Shown: positions 33,650-45,358, numbered from the stretch's first letter. The stretch: 64,000 nucleotides of DNA from Durusdinium trenchii (GCA_963970005.1 CAXAMN010021740.1:193253-257252), one strand, 5' to 3'. Numbers and translations are program-made. Notes: generated by a model from the letters alone, not told the origin.

Positions 33650-34673
33650 CTTGTCACAAACGCAACAATGCAACGAATGACATAGAATTAACTACCTCAA
33701 ATCATAGTCCCAACTATTGAACTCTATATCTAGCCAGTAAAAAAAACGAGTCTCAGAGGAAAACGAACTAACTACTTATGCAAGCCTAATAGCCGGTGGT
33801 TCATTCTGTAAAATCCGAGGCCCAAAAAGAACAGGATGTCGTGATGGGCAGTGACGGGATGTAATTGGTTTGTCCAGTAAGTCATCGATGCTTGGCACAA
33901 GTCTGCCTCTTGAGCAGTATCTACTTTGTCCGATGCTTTCCGTTTAGCCTTCCGTTTTCCAAGCTAATCCAAGCTACATCTTTGAAGATCGTGACCTATC
34001 GCAATGTTCCCACATCCTGCAGCCCGCTGGAAGCTCGACTCATCGCTGCGCTGGTCAAACCCTGCTGGCCCAGCCTCCTTTGCTAAGTGCCCTGGATCAC
34101 GATAGATCAGCAAATTGTGCAGGCTGCACCTCAGGCATCTGCTGCTTCATCGGCTGTGACCCCGAAAACATCGCCCCCTTTAGACTAGAAAGTGGCGTTG
34201 GAAACGGTTGCAAAGCAATGACATGACCCGTAGTCACCGTGTTTTGAGAGAAAACAGGGTTAAGTTATGCTTGCCATCCGCTGTGAATTTCGGAAGCGGT
34301 TTGATTTCTCCTTCATCTGAGGGCCCGGCCCCCGACAGAGCATGGCGTTGAAGGTGTCAAGAAGGACAAAAGGGAAAAGGGTCACCAAGATGAAACCTGA
34401 AGCGACGTATCTCCTTCGTCGTGCCGCGTGCCGCGTCGTCTCCTTCGTTCCGAATTTTCAGAGTTCAGGTGGTGGTGGTGGTGGTGGTGGTGGAAGACAC
34501 CCCACGGCCGGCCCACCCACCCAATTGGTGTCTGGTGGTCCAGAGTGGAGTTTCAATCAGCTCCCCTTCCAACATCCAACCTCACCTCCCTATAGATGTG
34601 AAACCCACCTGATCTAGCAAGACTAGTATGCAAGAATCAGAATCATGCATGATATGTATATGGTGTGGCACGA

Positions 34674-34676
<3 letters not shown>

Positions 34677-34739
<63 letters not shown>

Positions 34740-34741
34740 CT
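34677..34741. repeat. ACA trinucleotide microsatellite
   Basis: About 21 perfect ACA units. Translates as poly-Gln, poly-Thr or poly-Asn; no support for coding. Confidence 0.92.
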
Positions 34742-35169
34742 CCGCCTCGCCCCTTTCAGGCACATGAGCACCCGGAACCCCACATGGAATAAGAGACGAA
34801 CACCGCTCGCCGGCGAGGGAAGCCCGGGTCTCCATGCCGGAGATAAACATGTCCTAAGTGGAGTTGATGGTGTGTGTGTGTGTGTGTTTTCTGGTTTCTT
34901 GAAAAGCAACCAAATGGTAGTGATCTACTGTGATCATTCATGATCATTCATGATCTGTTTCTTCTAGTGATGGGATCTTGGAAATTGGCAACCCGAAGTT
35001 CGCTTCCATCCTTAAATGTCCTTACCATTATTTGTTTTAATATGGTGACATGTTCAGAAGGTTTGCGGGAAATTCTAGCTACTAACCTTCTCGAGGAACT
35101 CGTCTGTTTGGTGCTGGGAATTGCTGAAGAATGGGAACCTCCAGCGATTGCCAAGTAAAAACAGTGCGG

Positions 35170-35690
35170 TCAGGTTCCTATTTCACTGAGGGCCAACTCA
35201 TTCATGAGCAGATTGTTGTGTCCACAACTGTTGCATTTACCAAAAGCTCTGGGTCTTTGCGTTGAACCGATCTCAATCAACAAATTCTCATCAGGCTTGA
35301 TGTGTGTTGCAACAGCAGCTAAGGTCCAAACCCTGAACATGCGGTTGGCGTGAACCCATAAGCTCAGGAACTGCAGCCAGCCTCTGCAGCAACGAATGGA
35401 AGGCTGGATGTGGCAACCTATCTCTCTCATTTCTTCTGGGCAAAATCTGGTTGCTTTTGAACATACACACTCAATAATTACCGCAGAACAAAAAGCATCA
35501 GTTCCTGGTGCCCATACGGTGCCTCCAACCCGGTCAAAGCATCTGGACCGCAAGACCTGGGCCAAGCAAAAATGACTTCAAAGCCCCGATTCGCTCGGCT
35601 CCGCTCCGATTCGCTCCGGCGTGACGTGGCAAAGCTTGGAGCTGCACCCCCTCAGCCAGGAACAGCACGATCTCATAGAGGAGGTACTTC
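35170..35690 (-). CDS. Unidentified Cys-rich protein, last two exons
   Basis: Exon 35690-35648 (KYLLYEIVLFLAEG, hydrophobic) follows a TGTCAG acceptor. Exon 35556-35170 follows GGCCCAG and runs 128 codons to TGA. The larger exon has many Cys (CSAVIIECVCSKATRFC, IRCCRGWLQFLSLWVHA) and ends with a zinc-ribbon-like KCNSCGHNN. The two exons may not be adjacent in the mRNA, since their phases were not proven. No family recognised. Confidence 0.5.
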
Positions 35691-35970
35691 CTGACACAAA
35701 AGCATGACGAATTGGCCATGATAGTCATGGCGAGCGTCTGGTATAAATTGGCCGGGGGGTTGGGCGGAAGGCAATGGAACCAAAATAACATGACCCTTGT
35801 ATCTCAGTAGGCTCATGGCATGCACTGGCTGCCTTGGCTCGTCCCCCAGTTCTGGAAGGAATGGTTCAAAAAATAATCACTTACTATCACTTACTGTAGG
35901 TTCTACGGAGCATTGTAAGCCAATTGACTCCGGTCAACACCTTGATCAAGGTTCACGACGAATGCATCAC

Positions 35971-36119
35971 TCTCCGGATGTTTTCGGCCCCCCGTTGGTC
36001 TCGGGAGCCGACAGGACCAAACCGGCGATGAAGGTCTTCCACCATCTTGGCGCCGAGGAGCGTCGCTATGCGTCGCTCCCGGAGCGAGGCCACCCGCGGG
36101 GAGACCCCGGTAGAGCAAG
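35971..36119 (-). CDS. Unidentified exon
   Basis: Acceptor CTGTCAG|CTTGC, donor GGAGA|GTGATG. Reads RVASLRERRIATLLGAK then EDLHRRFGPVGSRDQRGAE. Basic helix. Upstream of the Cys-rich exons and on the same strand. Confidence 0.4.
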
Positions 36120-36199
36120 CTGACAGAATCAAGCGGAGGCTCTTATTGCTCTTTCTGGATCCAAAGTTACCCAGCAAGGCCTTGCCATTTAGCAAGACT

Positions 36200-36890
36200 G
36201 GTCAAAGGACTTGGGATCCGTGAGAACAGTAGTGGCCACATCCGGGGTGCGTTGCCTTTGCATTGCCTCTAATCCTCCCACACCAAACCCTTGCTCCAGG
36301 GACAACCTAGAATGTATAGTAAAGTAGTCACAAAGCACAAAGAATCTTCAACTTGTGGGCCACCCGTGTGATCAGAATCGGTGTGCGGTCTGTGTGATCT
36401 GTGTGGTCTGTGTGGCGTTGAACTATAGAGATACAAACAGCATCTTGTCCAGCCAAAGACCGAACATGACCGAACATCCTGAATGCATCCTTTTATGTGC
36501 TCTTCAAGTAGTTTCAGCATCAATCTACAGTATCATTCAGGTGTCTGTGTATCCTTGCAAATACCATTCTTAATGATCAGGGTTATTGCACCGGATGCCA
36601 GCTTTTACTCGGATCTGTTTGCTATTGCTGTGCAAGTCAAAACCAAAACCATGCACTCTAGATGACAAAAACCATTGGCTGGTGCTATCAAGGTGATATT
36701 CCCCATTTGTTGCAGCAAATCACAATACATCACAATAAACTTTGTGTATCCAGCTTCAAATGCGTTCAATCATTGCCCAAAGCAAGAGAGCAATTGGATG
36801 ATCTTGACAAGTCATAGGTATTGCTCAAAATAGCTACACCGGTGTGACTGTGACCCATCTGGAAAAAAATACAGACCTAAAACACAACAT
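36200..36890. other. Gene-poor stretch
   Basis: A short GTGTG(G/A)TCTGTGTGG-type repeat at 36378-36415. No supported exon. Confidence 0.5.
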
Positions 36891-36909
36891 GATCAAGTCG
36901 CCTCATGTG

Positions 36910-37083
36910 GCTTCTGGTCGTGGGTTGACGCGCGGGTGGACGTGCCGTGCGACCCTCGCCGCGTCCGTCTGAGGCAACGTACCCGAGCCCGTGGCCCCGG
37001 GCGCCCATGGGGTTGAAGGCCCACTGGGTCGGCAGAAGCGGTGCCCGTGCCCGAAGAGGGAACGTTGCTGCCGGACCGGGCAA
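36910..37083 (-). CDS. Unidentified GC-rich coding-like stretch
   Basis: Minus frame reads LLPTQWAFNPMGARGHGLG then YVASDGRGEGRTARPPA. All three minus frames are open here, so frame is chosen by naturalness only. Confidence 0.28.
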
Positions 37084-37317
37084 GGCAGCATGGACTATAT
37101 ATAAATGGAAAAGGTTGGGTCATGATTCAAAAATCAGGAAGTATTCGTTGGGCTCCAGGTTGCCACTTTGGAGGAGCTTGTGCTTTGTCGGCACAACACT
37201 GGTCGCATGACATGATGACGAGGAGGCACCAAAAACGACGGCTGGTCAAGCTAACACTGCACAGAAGGGCTAGCTTGTTGAAAAGGATTCTGTTAAACAC
37301 TATTCCGTTCACGCGAG

Positions 37318-37566
37318 TTGCTTGGATCTGTGGTAGCTGGTGTTAACGCAATGGTGCCAGAAGTGCCGTGTCAGAAGGAGAGCTTTCTGACGCGACTTAC
37401 AGGTCAAACGCGACATCGTGCACTCTTCTCAGCTGAGCACAAAGATTGGGATGAACGCCTCAATGATCTCTATCCTCAGCCAGCAATCTTCGCCTCCCCA
37501 AGTGGTGCATGCACAGGTTCGGCAGTTTATCTGCTATCTGTTATGTGTTCGTTCGCTCCAAGCTGA
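37318..37566 (+). CDS. Coding-like stretch
   Basis: Plus frame reads GVNAMVPEVPCQKESFLTRL then SAEHKDWDERLNDLYPQPA. Ends at TGA. AT-richer than the best exons. Splice ends not determined. Confidence 0.28.
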   Translation: MLGSVVAGVNAMVPEVPCQKESFLTRLTGQTRHRALFSAEHKDWDERLNDLYPQPAIFASPSGACTGSAVYLLSVMCSFAPS

Positions 37567-37843
37567 ACACAAAGAAGAACACTACTCAAAGCTGAAGTTC
37601 TTTTCAGCCGAGCTGATCACCAACACACATCAAACCGTGGTCGGTCTCTTCATGAAAAAAGCATTGGGTGTTTCTTCCCCAAATCTTGGGTGGCCTAGAA
37701 ATGTGTAATTAGAATTTAACATAATTAGACTCTTGGCTGATTGACCATATAACTTAACCATACGTATGAAACAAGTGAAAAAAAACTCTTCACATTCATC
37801 GGTGACTTATTTATCAAGAGTCTGCATCAGGTCTTCACCCAAA

Positions 37844-38035
37844 ATGTCCGCGATCGTCGCCGTGATCTACGCAGCTACGCTTCACTCAGCTCACGGCGCT
37901 GTGATCAAGAGAGCTGAGATCGACAGCGGCACGGCCTGGTTGAGGCCAAGGCAAGGATGTCCCACCGTGTTTGGTCGCAGATCCCAGCAGAGTCGAGGGG
38001 AGATCCGGCAGAATGTCTTTAACATATTAAAATGA
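37844..38035 (+). CDS. Small ORF with signal-peptide-like start
   Basis: ATG-led, 63 codons to TGA. MSAIVAVIYAATLHSAHG resembles a signal peptide, followed by KRAEIDSGTAWLRPRQG and FGRRSQQSRGEIRQN. May be a first exon continued elsewhere. The plus reading is favoured over a weaker minus ORF. Confidence 0.35.
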   Translation: MSAIVAVIYAATLHSAHGAVIKRAEIDSGTAWLRPRQGCPTVFGRRSQQSRGEIRQNVFNILK

Positions 38036-38300
38036 CTAAATCGTACTAAATCCATCTAAATCCTCAAAACCAGTGAGATGTGCCTATCGGTTTGGGGTGG
38101 TAGGGACAATCAGGGACAACGTACCACCAAAAAATCGCGATGTGTTGTACAAGTAGCAAAAAATAGAGTTTCAAGATCTTCAAAGTAATTATGAGACTCA
38201 TGAGACGTCTCGGGTGACCTGGTCACACAGTCTTCGTTGTCCCCGAGTCACGACATGCGTTTCGCTTCAGACCCGTCGGGAATCGCTCGCTGTTCCTCAC

Positions 38301-38408
38301 CTCGGGGAGTTTGCAACCCCGCTCCCCCTCATCATCGCTGCTGCTGGCGGCTGGCCGAGGAATGACGGTGTCCTGCGCATCTCGCGCGGTCATGCCGCCA
38401 GCCAGCAA
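38301..38408 (-). CDS. Unidentified 36-codon exon
   Basis: Acceptor TGCAAG|TTGCTG and a strong donor GAG|GTGAGG. Reads LLAGGMTARDAQDTVIPRPA then SSSDDEGERGCKLPE. Phase 0 at both ends. Confidence 0.45.
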
Positions 38409-39433
38409 CTTGCATAGTGTTCATCTATCATCATTATCATCCTGAAGTAATTCAGATACATTCCAAACACTGCACCAGCTTCCAGCCAGTGGAAGGCTTT
38501 AGAAAAGGTGTCCTTTAGCAGCAGCTTGATGATTCAACATGCTTGACTGCTGAAATACGAGTCACCCTTCAGCAGCCATTCACACGGGCGGTGAAAGTCT
38601 GGCTGACACGTCTGAACGCACAAATCGTCTTCGTCTTCCTACCCTGCCCAACCATTAAGAGTCGATCGATGACATCGCTTCCATATCCATGCACGACCCG
38701 TTTACGCTTCACCCCTGTCCGTCATTCTGTCGTGGGCAGGTACTCCTTCGTCAGCCCTGTCGGATGGAATTTACGGCAGACTTCAGCGAGCCATCAGGAC
38801 ACCGAACAACTGATGAGAACTTCTGAACAAATACAATTATTGTATGGTCCCCTATCCCCATAATTACATCAGTATATGATTTGTATGTGTCAATTCAAGA
38901 CTGGATATTCTGTCTGGAGCAGATTTGGATCAAAAAACATACAGCTTGCAATGCCTGTTCGGGGCCAGCGGCAAGGTACAAGGCAATTGAAAACTGTTGT
39001 CAAGAATCAATCAAAGCGCATTATCTAAAGGTATTCCTTTCCAATTGGCAAGCCCATCATGCCTAATCCAAAAAGACCCTTATGTTATATGTTGCTTTGA
39101 CCTGTTCAACAGTTGGCTCTTTTGTGGGTTCTGTTTGAATAACATTCTGCTGAGACCAGCATAAGGTCTTCTCGGGTGCCAATGTAAAGTCCTCAATATA
39201 CCAAGAGGCAAAAGTACCAGTCTTGGAAACGGTTGCAATACTCAGCAATACTTGTCATCACCATGTGAGCATGTAGATCTTCTGCTTGGAAATATGCTTT
39301 CGGAAGTGTCAGTGTCGGTGCAGGATTGATCCAATTCACAAGACCCGAATGTGCGACTGCAACCTTACTCAATCCATCTCAATCCTTGTCACCCGCCACA
39401 CATCATGAAGAATGCCTCTGCTAGACTTCTAGC

Positions 39434-39551
39434 CCCCGAGCAAAGCACATCCAAAAGCAAGCTTCAAGAGCTCTTTGCGACGGTTATGAATCCAGGCAAA
39501 CCCATCTGGGGCTCCAGGCTCCCCGCTGTGCGCAGGGTCTTCCTCCTGGGA
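39434..39551 (-). CDS. Unidentified terminal exon
   Basis: Acceptor GTCCCAG|GAGGAA. Reads EEDPAHSGEPGAPDGFAWI then NRRKELLKLAFGCALLGG and stops. The plus strand is also open here. Confidence 0.33.
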
Positions 39552-40240
39552 CCACTCGCCAGGGTGGCGGCTGGGTGAATCTTGCTTTACCGATGTGTGA
39601 TGTATCATGACCCTGAGGAAGCGCGAAATACCCCCAGTTGGGCCTGTGAGAAAACACTGTGGTCACCACCGGTATGTCCAAACGAGGCTGTTGACCACCA
39701 AACCAACACTATGTGGATGGGCCTTCACAAAGGAATCGGACCACCTATCCGAAACATGGTAAGTTGGCTAGTTGGTTGGTTTGGTTTGGTTTGAGTTGGG
39801 TTGGGTGGTTGGTTGGTTATGATTCGCAAATTAAAACTGTTTGGTCTGGTGTCCATCTTCTGAGTCCAAGGGGGAGTTATAGGTGGGGAACGTCCCGCGA
39901 TCGTTCTGTGACTGGCGATCGTTCGGTGTAGAAAGCCGATCTCGGGAAGGTCAAGACTGCCGGGTACGACAACACCTGCAAATGGGTGCCAGCTTCTTGC
40001 CAAAATATGTCAATTAAGAAAAAAGAAAAACGTGAGAGTAAACATCCCAGCTGGGAATAATTCTCAAAGAAGATATTGCAGGGACTCAGCTGACATACAT
40101 CTCTCGTCTCATGACGTGAGATCAGTGCAATGATGTGTCAAACCTCTTGACTTTTCTCATTGAACATGATTCAGCCAGCCCATCTTGCCACCGAAAACAC
40201 TCCTCGCTGGACTCTGCACTGGTGGAGGCCTGGCGTCGTC

Positions 40241-40276
40241 GGGATGGTCTCCCAGGTGATCCTGGGAGACCATCCC
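40241..40276. repeat. Perfect 16-bp hairpin with 4-nt loop
   Basis: GGGATGGTCTCCCAGG, loop TGAT, exact reverse complement. GC-rich stem. No U-tract follows, so not a bacterial-type terminator. Confidence 0.95.
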
Positions 40277-40742
40277 AAGCAAAATGTACAGTGAGTCAGA
40301 CTGTATCTGGCGAGTCATTATGTTCTATACATTGTTTGAAATATCTGTATATTATGTTGTTGTATACAGAGATTTGTAGTGAGTCTGCAGTCTGCATGTG
40401 ATCAGGACAGTTACCGATCGCATGATAGCGATGGAGCAGCAATGTGCTGGACGAAAGGGACGACGAAAGTCAGCTCGTGAGCACCAGGTGATAGATTCTG
40501 TCGAGCTGCGGATTTCCACAATCAATGCCATTTGATGCTTGGAAAACTGACACCGGACAGTGGGGCTGACTATATATTTCTCGCAAAGCAATCATGCCCA
40601 TTTGATCCCATTCGTGTCTACTGACTTTCACCCTCTTTTTTACCCCATCGTTGCGTGCAAATCCACTGCCTCGCCTCGGCCTCCAAATCCACTGCCCGGG
40701 TCCTGGACGATCGAGCTGTCGCAGTGTACGTACAGTGGGCCA

Positions 40743-40834
40743 TCAGAGTAGATGGCACAAACCCAAAGACGTCCTTTATGCTGGGGGTCATGTGGTTTTC
40801 ATCACCTACTCTCGGATTGTGCCATCTACTCTGA
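40743..40834. repeat. Perfect 18-bp inverted pair around 56 bp
   Basis: TCAGAGTAGATGGCACAA at 40743-40760 and its exact reverse complement at 40817-40834. A third copy of the arm (TTGTGCCATCTACTCCGA) lies at 6765-6782, so the arm belongs to a dispersed family. Confidence 0.9.
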
Positions 40835-41148
40835 AACCACCCTGGGACATCTTTCTCAGGTAAAGGACGAATGCGACGATCCCAAACATTTCACAGGTGT
40901 ACAATCGGTTTGCGAATGTGCTTCCTTCTGCCTCCTTGAGAATGACTGCGATGAAGAAATAACCTTGATTTTGACTAAGTAGACTCATCCCTTGGCCACA
41001 CCGGATAGCAGCATCTGGAAGTAGACGGTGCACAAGTTGTGTATACTTCAGCCCAAAGATTCTTACTTGACGACAGGTCCACAATCAACGGATTTCCGAC
41101 AAAATTATGATGTCCTAACATTTCTTTAAATTCGTCAGCCAAAATGTC

Positions 41149-41460
41149 TTGCTACGCAAGGAAGAGGACATGATTCAACCAGGTCATGACTTTGGAGGGG
41201 GGTCCTTTCGCGACACGTTCAACATAGATGAACATATCCAAAAACTGTGGCGACAAGGCCCATTTAGCATTTGGCCCTTCCCACGACCAGTCACCGCTTC
41301 ATCCCTGGGCCACCCGGTCTTTTTCCCGGAACTGGGCGGGTTCACAGCCCTGCGCCGGTTCGACATCCGAGGGCCAACGGGCCTTGGCCCAACGGGGTCG
41401 TTGGACCAATCGTGGGAACGAACGGGCCCGGAGAATCGGGATCTGAGAACTTGGTGGGGG
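41149..41460 (+). CDS. Unidentified coding-like stretch
   Basis: Plus frame with GGSFRDTFNIDEHIQKLW, RPVTASSLGHPVFFPELGG and RFDIRGPTGLGPTGSLDQSW. GC-rich third positions in the second half. Splice ends not determined. Confidence 0.38.
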
Positions 41461-41529
41461 GGGCTCAGTGGAAATGGTGCGGCTGTGCCCAGTTGGATGC
41501 TGTTTTTGTTGCCCAGTTGTCACATTTCT

Positions 41530-41708
41530 AGTCATCCCCTGTCCGTACTAGTCACATCTAGGCACATTACTATGTCACATTACTGTGACTAGGGGATGAC
41601 TTTGTCACATTACAGTAACCTGACAAAGTCATCCCCTATAGTCATCCCTCGCCAATAATGTTCATTGCCAAATCCACCATGGCAACGCTGTGTCCAAGAA
41701 GTCATCCC
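41530..41708. repeat. Cluster of AGTCATCCCC motifs with a perfect hairpin
   Basis: AGGGGATGACTTTGTCA at 41591-41607 pairs exactly with 41621-41637. AGTCATCCC occurs at least four more times in 180 bp, in both orientations. Confidence 0.88.
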
Positions 41709-42185
41709 CCTAGTCAACCCCCGGAGCTAAACCCAATGGTGTGCTGCATCGTGCTGATACCCAAATAAGATGTTCCACAAAAAAAAAGTCGAACAAGGCG
41801 TTTCATGTCAGCCCTTTGTCTTCACCTTGGGGGGCGATCAAGTGGGCCTCAAATCGAGATGATTTCCCAGTCCGATCTTCTGCTCTCAGCGCTCCTCTCT
41901 TCCTTTTGGGAATCAAGTTGACAAGAGTGCCGTCCGATGTGCCAAGAAACCACCAAAAAAAAAAGAAGAGGACGGGGCCCTCACTCTTCGAGGACGAGCG
42001 GCTTACGAAAACCTCCAAATCGGAACTCTCGGTGGCCACGTTCCAACAATGACAATTGCGTTCCACCCCCGAGGTGTGGAACCCGCGTGTCCACCTCTTG
42101 GATATGAGTGGGGTGTTCCCAATCCGGGTGTTGTATTCAGTTGTCCAATGACAAGGTACAAGCGCTGGGGTTTAGTCACCCGGGT

Positions 42186-42564
42186 TTGCAGAAAGTCACC
42201 CAGCCACATGTAAACAATACGCTTCCAGTAGTATTGCCATCTTGCGTCTAACCCCAAAGGACTTTCTACAAGACCAGACGACTTAACACAGGTACTAGTA
42301 GGATTGGAACAGCCTGGCTTGGAATGTCTTCTGATCCACTTCTTCACCATACTCAAAAAACACGCGCAATGATATGTTTTTTCAATAATTTGTAATAATA
42401 ACAATAACAATAGACATAGTAATAATGTTAATATATAAACTCCCGCCTGGGGCAGCCGAGAATCGACTCCAGGCCACTTACCACGAGGCAATACAGGATC
42501 GCTCCTCCTGGGGTTCGTTGAAACACGACACGACCGTTTCCAGCCGTTTCCTTCGGAAGGACAT
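42186..42564 (-). CDS. Unidentified gene, first exon and a possible second exon
   Basis: Exon 42564-42482 starts with ATG (MSFRRKRLETVVSCFNEPQ) and ends at a strong GTAAGTGG donor. A second coherent stretch, about 42335-42186, reads VKSSGLVESPLGLDARWQY then WKRIVYMWLGDFLQTR. The linkage is only suggested by order and strand. Confidence 0.4.
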
Positions 42565-42835
42565 GGCAAATCAGGAAAGCTTGAGTGAGAAAAGTTTGGT
42601 GAGCGGGATTGATTGGGTAGCCAGACTGCTGTTGAGGACCCTGCTCAGTTTCTGTTGTCTAAAGAAAGCAGATTCAACAGTTCACCACAAAAAACAGTTC
42701 TTTGTCGGAGACCATTTCTGTATATACATGTGTTGGTAGGATTTGGTAGCACTTCACACAAAAGGAAGACTTTGGGAAGAGAGAGCGGTCTGTTGAAACC
42801 GTTTCTTTCACTCAACTCATCTACATATTCTCCAG

Positions 42836-43062
42836 AATTCCTGCACCACCATCTCCGGCCGCCCGAGGCCGTGACCGTCTCTCACCGCAACCGCCCGTCT
42901 CGTCATGACGCGAGGTCGTTGGGTCGTCCTATTGGAGGCACCAGCGACATGACGCTCAAGGTCCCCAGGGAGTCGTACCTCGAGACCGCCACGGAGTGTT
43001 GGGGGAATCCAAACCGTCTCGACCCTCGGGGCTCAGCCTCACATCTTAGCCAGGGAGGATGA
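42836..43062 (+). CDS. Unidentified terminal exon
   Basis: Acceptor TCTCCAG|AATTCC, 75 codons to TGA. Reads HHHLRPPEAVTVSHRNRPSR, TSDMTLKVPRESYLETATEC and GNPNRLDPRG, with strongly GC-biased third positions. The minus strand is open but less biased. Confidence 0.48.
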
Positions 43063-43122
43063 GATGAAAACAATGGATGCTGGTTGCACGGAGAAAACGA
43101 GACAACCAGCGGCCACGGCAAC

Positions 43123-43312
43123 CTTTCTGCACGAGTCTGTTGGGTCTTTGTTGGTTTTGACTTTTCTTAGTTCGGTCTTTTGGGCGGCAAACAGTCTCCA
43201 GCGGGTCACGCGGAGTAGATCACGTTGAGCAAGTGCAGCTTGTGGGTCACGATCGCAAACCTCGTTTTCAGGCCGCGCCAGATATGGGAACGCACCAGAC
43301 ATGGTGGGATTC
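43123..43312 (-). CDS. Unidentified internal exon
   Basis: Acceptor GGCAAG|GAATCC, donor AAAG|GTTGCC, 63 codons. Reads MSGAFPYLARPENEVCDRD, AALAQRDLLRVTRWRLFAAQ and KTELRKVKTNKDPTDSC. Amphipathic and basic. No family recognised. Confidence 0.48.
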
Positions 43313-43582
43313 CTTGCCAAATTACAAAAGACACGAAGTGTCACGAAACTTAGTAAAACAAGCAGAGATTGAGACTGTGTCAAACGTTGATCGAATGGTT
43401 ATTTTTCTGGTGGTCCAGATATCCCTTTGTCTTGCCTTGTGGGTCTCCCCAAGAAACACTAAGATTTATGTAATTGGAGGAAAACGTGCTAGGAAAAAAA
43501 TTGAATACAAACTGTTGGAACCTGCCTTTCTCGGGAACAAGCAACCCTCGAAGTCTTAATCAGTGGAAGATTAAAAATCTAC

Positions 43583-44182
43583 CTGCCTCCAAAGTCGTGT
43601 CTCCAGCCCGCGCAGTGTGGGCAAAGTCATGAGGTCCCAGCCAGACCGCCAAACAGAAAATGGAGATCAAAAAGTTTACGCCGATGACCTCGGTAATTTG
43701 TTCTTCACTTCTGAGCCAGCTGAGCATCAATGTCAATATGTATATTATAATATTGTATAATCCTGAACCCGTCAGGTCAATTGGATGGTTCTCATGGACT
43801 CTGGCCCTGGGGTTCCCAGCGGATTCTCTGAAACCTTTCAATGGTTTCAGCTGAGTCCTAAGTGCCGGAGAAGCTGCAAACCTGCAAACCTATGCAGCGT
43901 GGTCCCTGTTGGGATGCGGAATTGCAGTACCTGCTCAGTTTGTTCTGTTTCTCGGTACCCAAAAATAACTATATAGATGCAATTACCGGTCAACATGTTG
44001 CCAGACTTCGAACATCGCTCTCTCACTGATAGACCACACATCCGACGCTCCACGTAGTCAAGGGCCCTTGCTTCTGATAGTTGTCCACCCAATGCTTTCC
44101 TTGGCTGGTGTGTCATAACATTCAAAAGTTCCGCCTCTCGGAAAGCATGAGCATCAGCTGAGGGTCCCAATGAATCAACCAT
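43583..44182 (-). CDS. Unidentified membrane-protein gene, two exons
   Basis: Exon 44182-43987 (ATG-led MVDSLGPSADAHAFREAEL, or entered by a CCTCAG acceptor) ends at a GTAATT donor. Exon 43719-43583 (acceptor GCTCAG, donor GTAGAT) has a hydrophobic helix (GVNFLISIFCLAVWLG) before HDFAHTARAGD. Phases differ (1 versus 2), so an exon is missing between them. A stretch near 43880-43930 is a candidate. Confidence 0.45.
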
Positions 44183-44326
44183 TGGACATGTGGATAAAGG
44201 CTGTGGCTGTGCAATGAGTCAGAACCCCATATATATGATACACATAACGTTTGTGGTACTATGTTCGTGTCAGGCTGTTTTTCCACGGTGGTCGAAATAA
44301 CAACATGAAAGGCACCACAAATCAAG

Positions 44327-44439
44327 GTTCTTTGGTCTATTTTGCTCTACATCAACGTTTTCCAACGCCCACGGGGCGCGCGCCCGAATCTTCCAGGAAG
44401 AAGCCCACCCAAGCCCTGGCCGAGTTGGCGGAAGACTCA
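44327..44439 (+). CDS. Unidentified exon
   Basis: Acceptor ATCAAG|GTTCTT, strong donor TCA|GTGAGC. Reads LVYFALHQRFPTPTGRAP then SSRKKPTQALAELAEDS. High third-position GC in the second half. Confidence 0.42.
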
Positions 44440-44570
44440 GTGAGCCACACTCCCACACTCCGAATCTTGGAACCAAAATGAGCTATATAAATAACTTTGT
44501 TTGAGCTTCTTGATTCTGAGGCAGCATGGGGAACAGGACTTCAATTCAAGATTCTCAAAACAGGGTTGGG

Positions 44571-44755
44571 GGGTCACTTGCGTACAACAGACTTGGATCA
44601 CTTGCTCACCACCGCATTTTGCATCACTTACGCACCACAGATTTGGATCACACGCGCACGATGAAGCTCTAAACTGCTGAGCCTGGTTGCCAAAATGGAT
44701 CAGGTACCACAGGTCAGGTTCCACTGCCATGGGTCACTTGCGCACCACGGATCTC
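44571..44755. repeat. Imperfect repeat of GGTCACTTGCGCACCAC
   Basis: Four to five copies of (G)GATCACTTGCG(C/T)AC(C/A)AC separated by about 30 bp. Confidence 0.65.
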
Positions 44756-45024
44756 CTCCATACTCTCCTCCATATATCTCACTGACATGTCGGGTCGAAA
44801 CACGACAGCGCTAACGCGCCAAAGCTTGAAGGGCCCAGATAGCTTCAAATGCCAGATGTCATGCTAAGAAAAGTGCAAAGGTTTTTGGAACTATGATGCC
44901 TTTCTAGTGATTGCAAATCTGGCCGTCCACGCAGCCTGCTGAACTCAATTAGATTGATAACATGGGTTGGCCGTCCTACAACTACAAGCTCCACATTGCA
45001 GAGCATCATCTTTGACAGCTGCAA

Positions 45025-45358
45025 TCAGCACACTTTGCGTGTTCTTTCAGCTTTCAATGATTTCTTGTGGCCCTGCAACGTCGCGCTCAGCCAAACCATG
45101 TTGTCGGAGATCTTTCTCGCCGCCAGCACTTTGCCCCCCACCTGAATCCTGGAACACGTGGCATTCACAGTGTTCGTATGTACCTTGAACATCCTTGAAC
45201 GCCGTAAGCTCCTAGGTAAGGCGCCACTCATTGCACACAATCCTTCCAACAAGGTTATCTTGTTCCGTTGCATCCGCAGGCCAATTTTCATCCACGACGC
45301 TGTATTCAAAGTTTGTCCAACGGATCATGGCAGCGTCGGTAATGGAATTGCAAGATGC
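45025..45358 (-). CDS. Unidentified gene, last two exons
   Basis: Exon 45358-45239 (40 codons; ASCNSITDAAMIRWTNFEY, DENWPADATEQDN) and exon 45183-45025 (52 codons to TGA; VHTNTVNATCSRIQVGGKV, ISDNMVWLSATLQGHKKS) join at phase 0 over a 55-bp GT-AG interval. That interval also holds in-frame stops, so it must be spliced. If real it is a very short intron for this genome. No family recognised. Confidence 0.5.

Larger units (their letters stand above)
39560..41140. other. Gene-poor stretch with inverted repeats
   Basis: GGTT/GGTTT repeats at 39765-39825 and the two perfect inverted repeats at 40241 and 40743. Short ORFs without splice support. Confidence 0.5.

Noticed and set aside
38600-38790. 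Minus reading LAEVCRKFHPTGLTKEYLP ... VVHGYGSDVIDRLLMV
   Set aside because: Interrupted by an in-frame stop and no domain recognised; could be a decayed retroelement fragment.
40241-40276. Rho-independent terminator
   Set aside because: No U-tract and no bacterial gene context.
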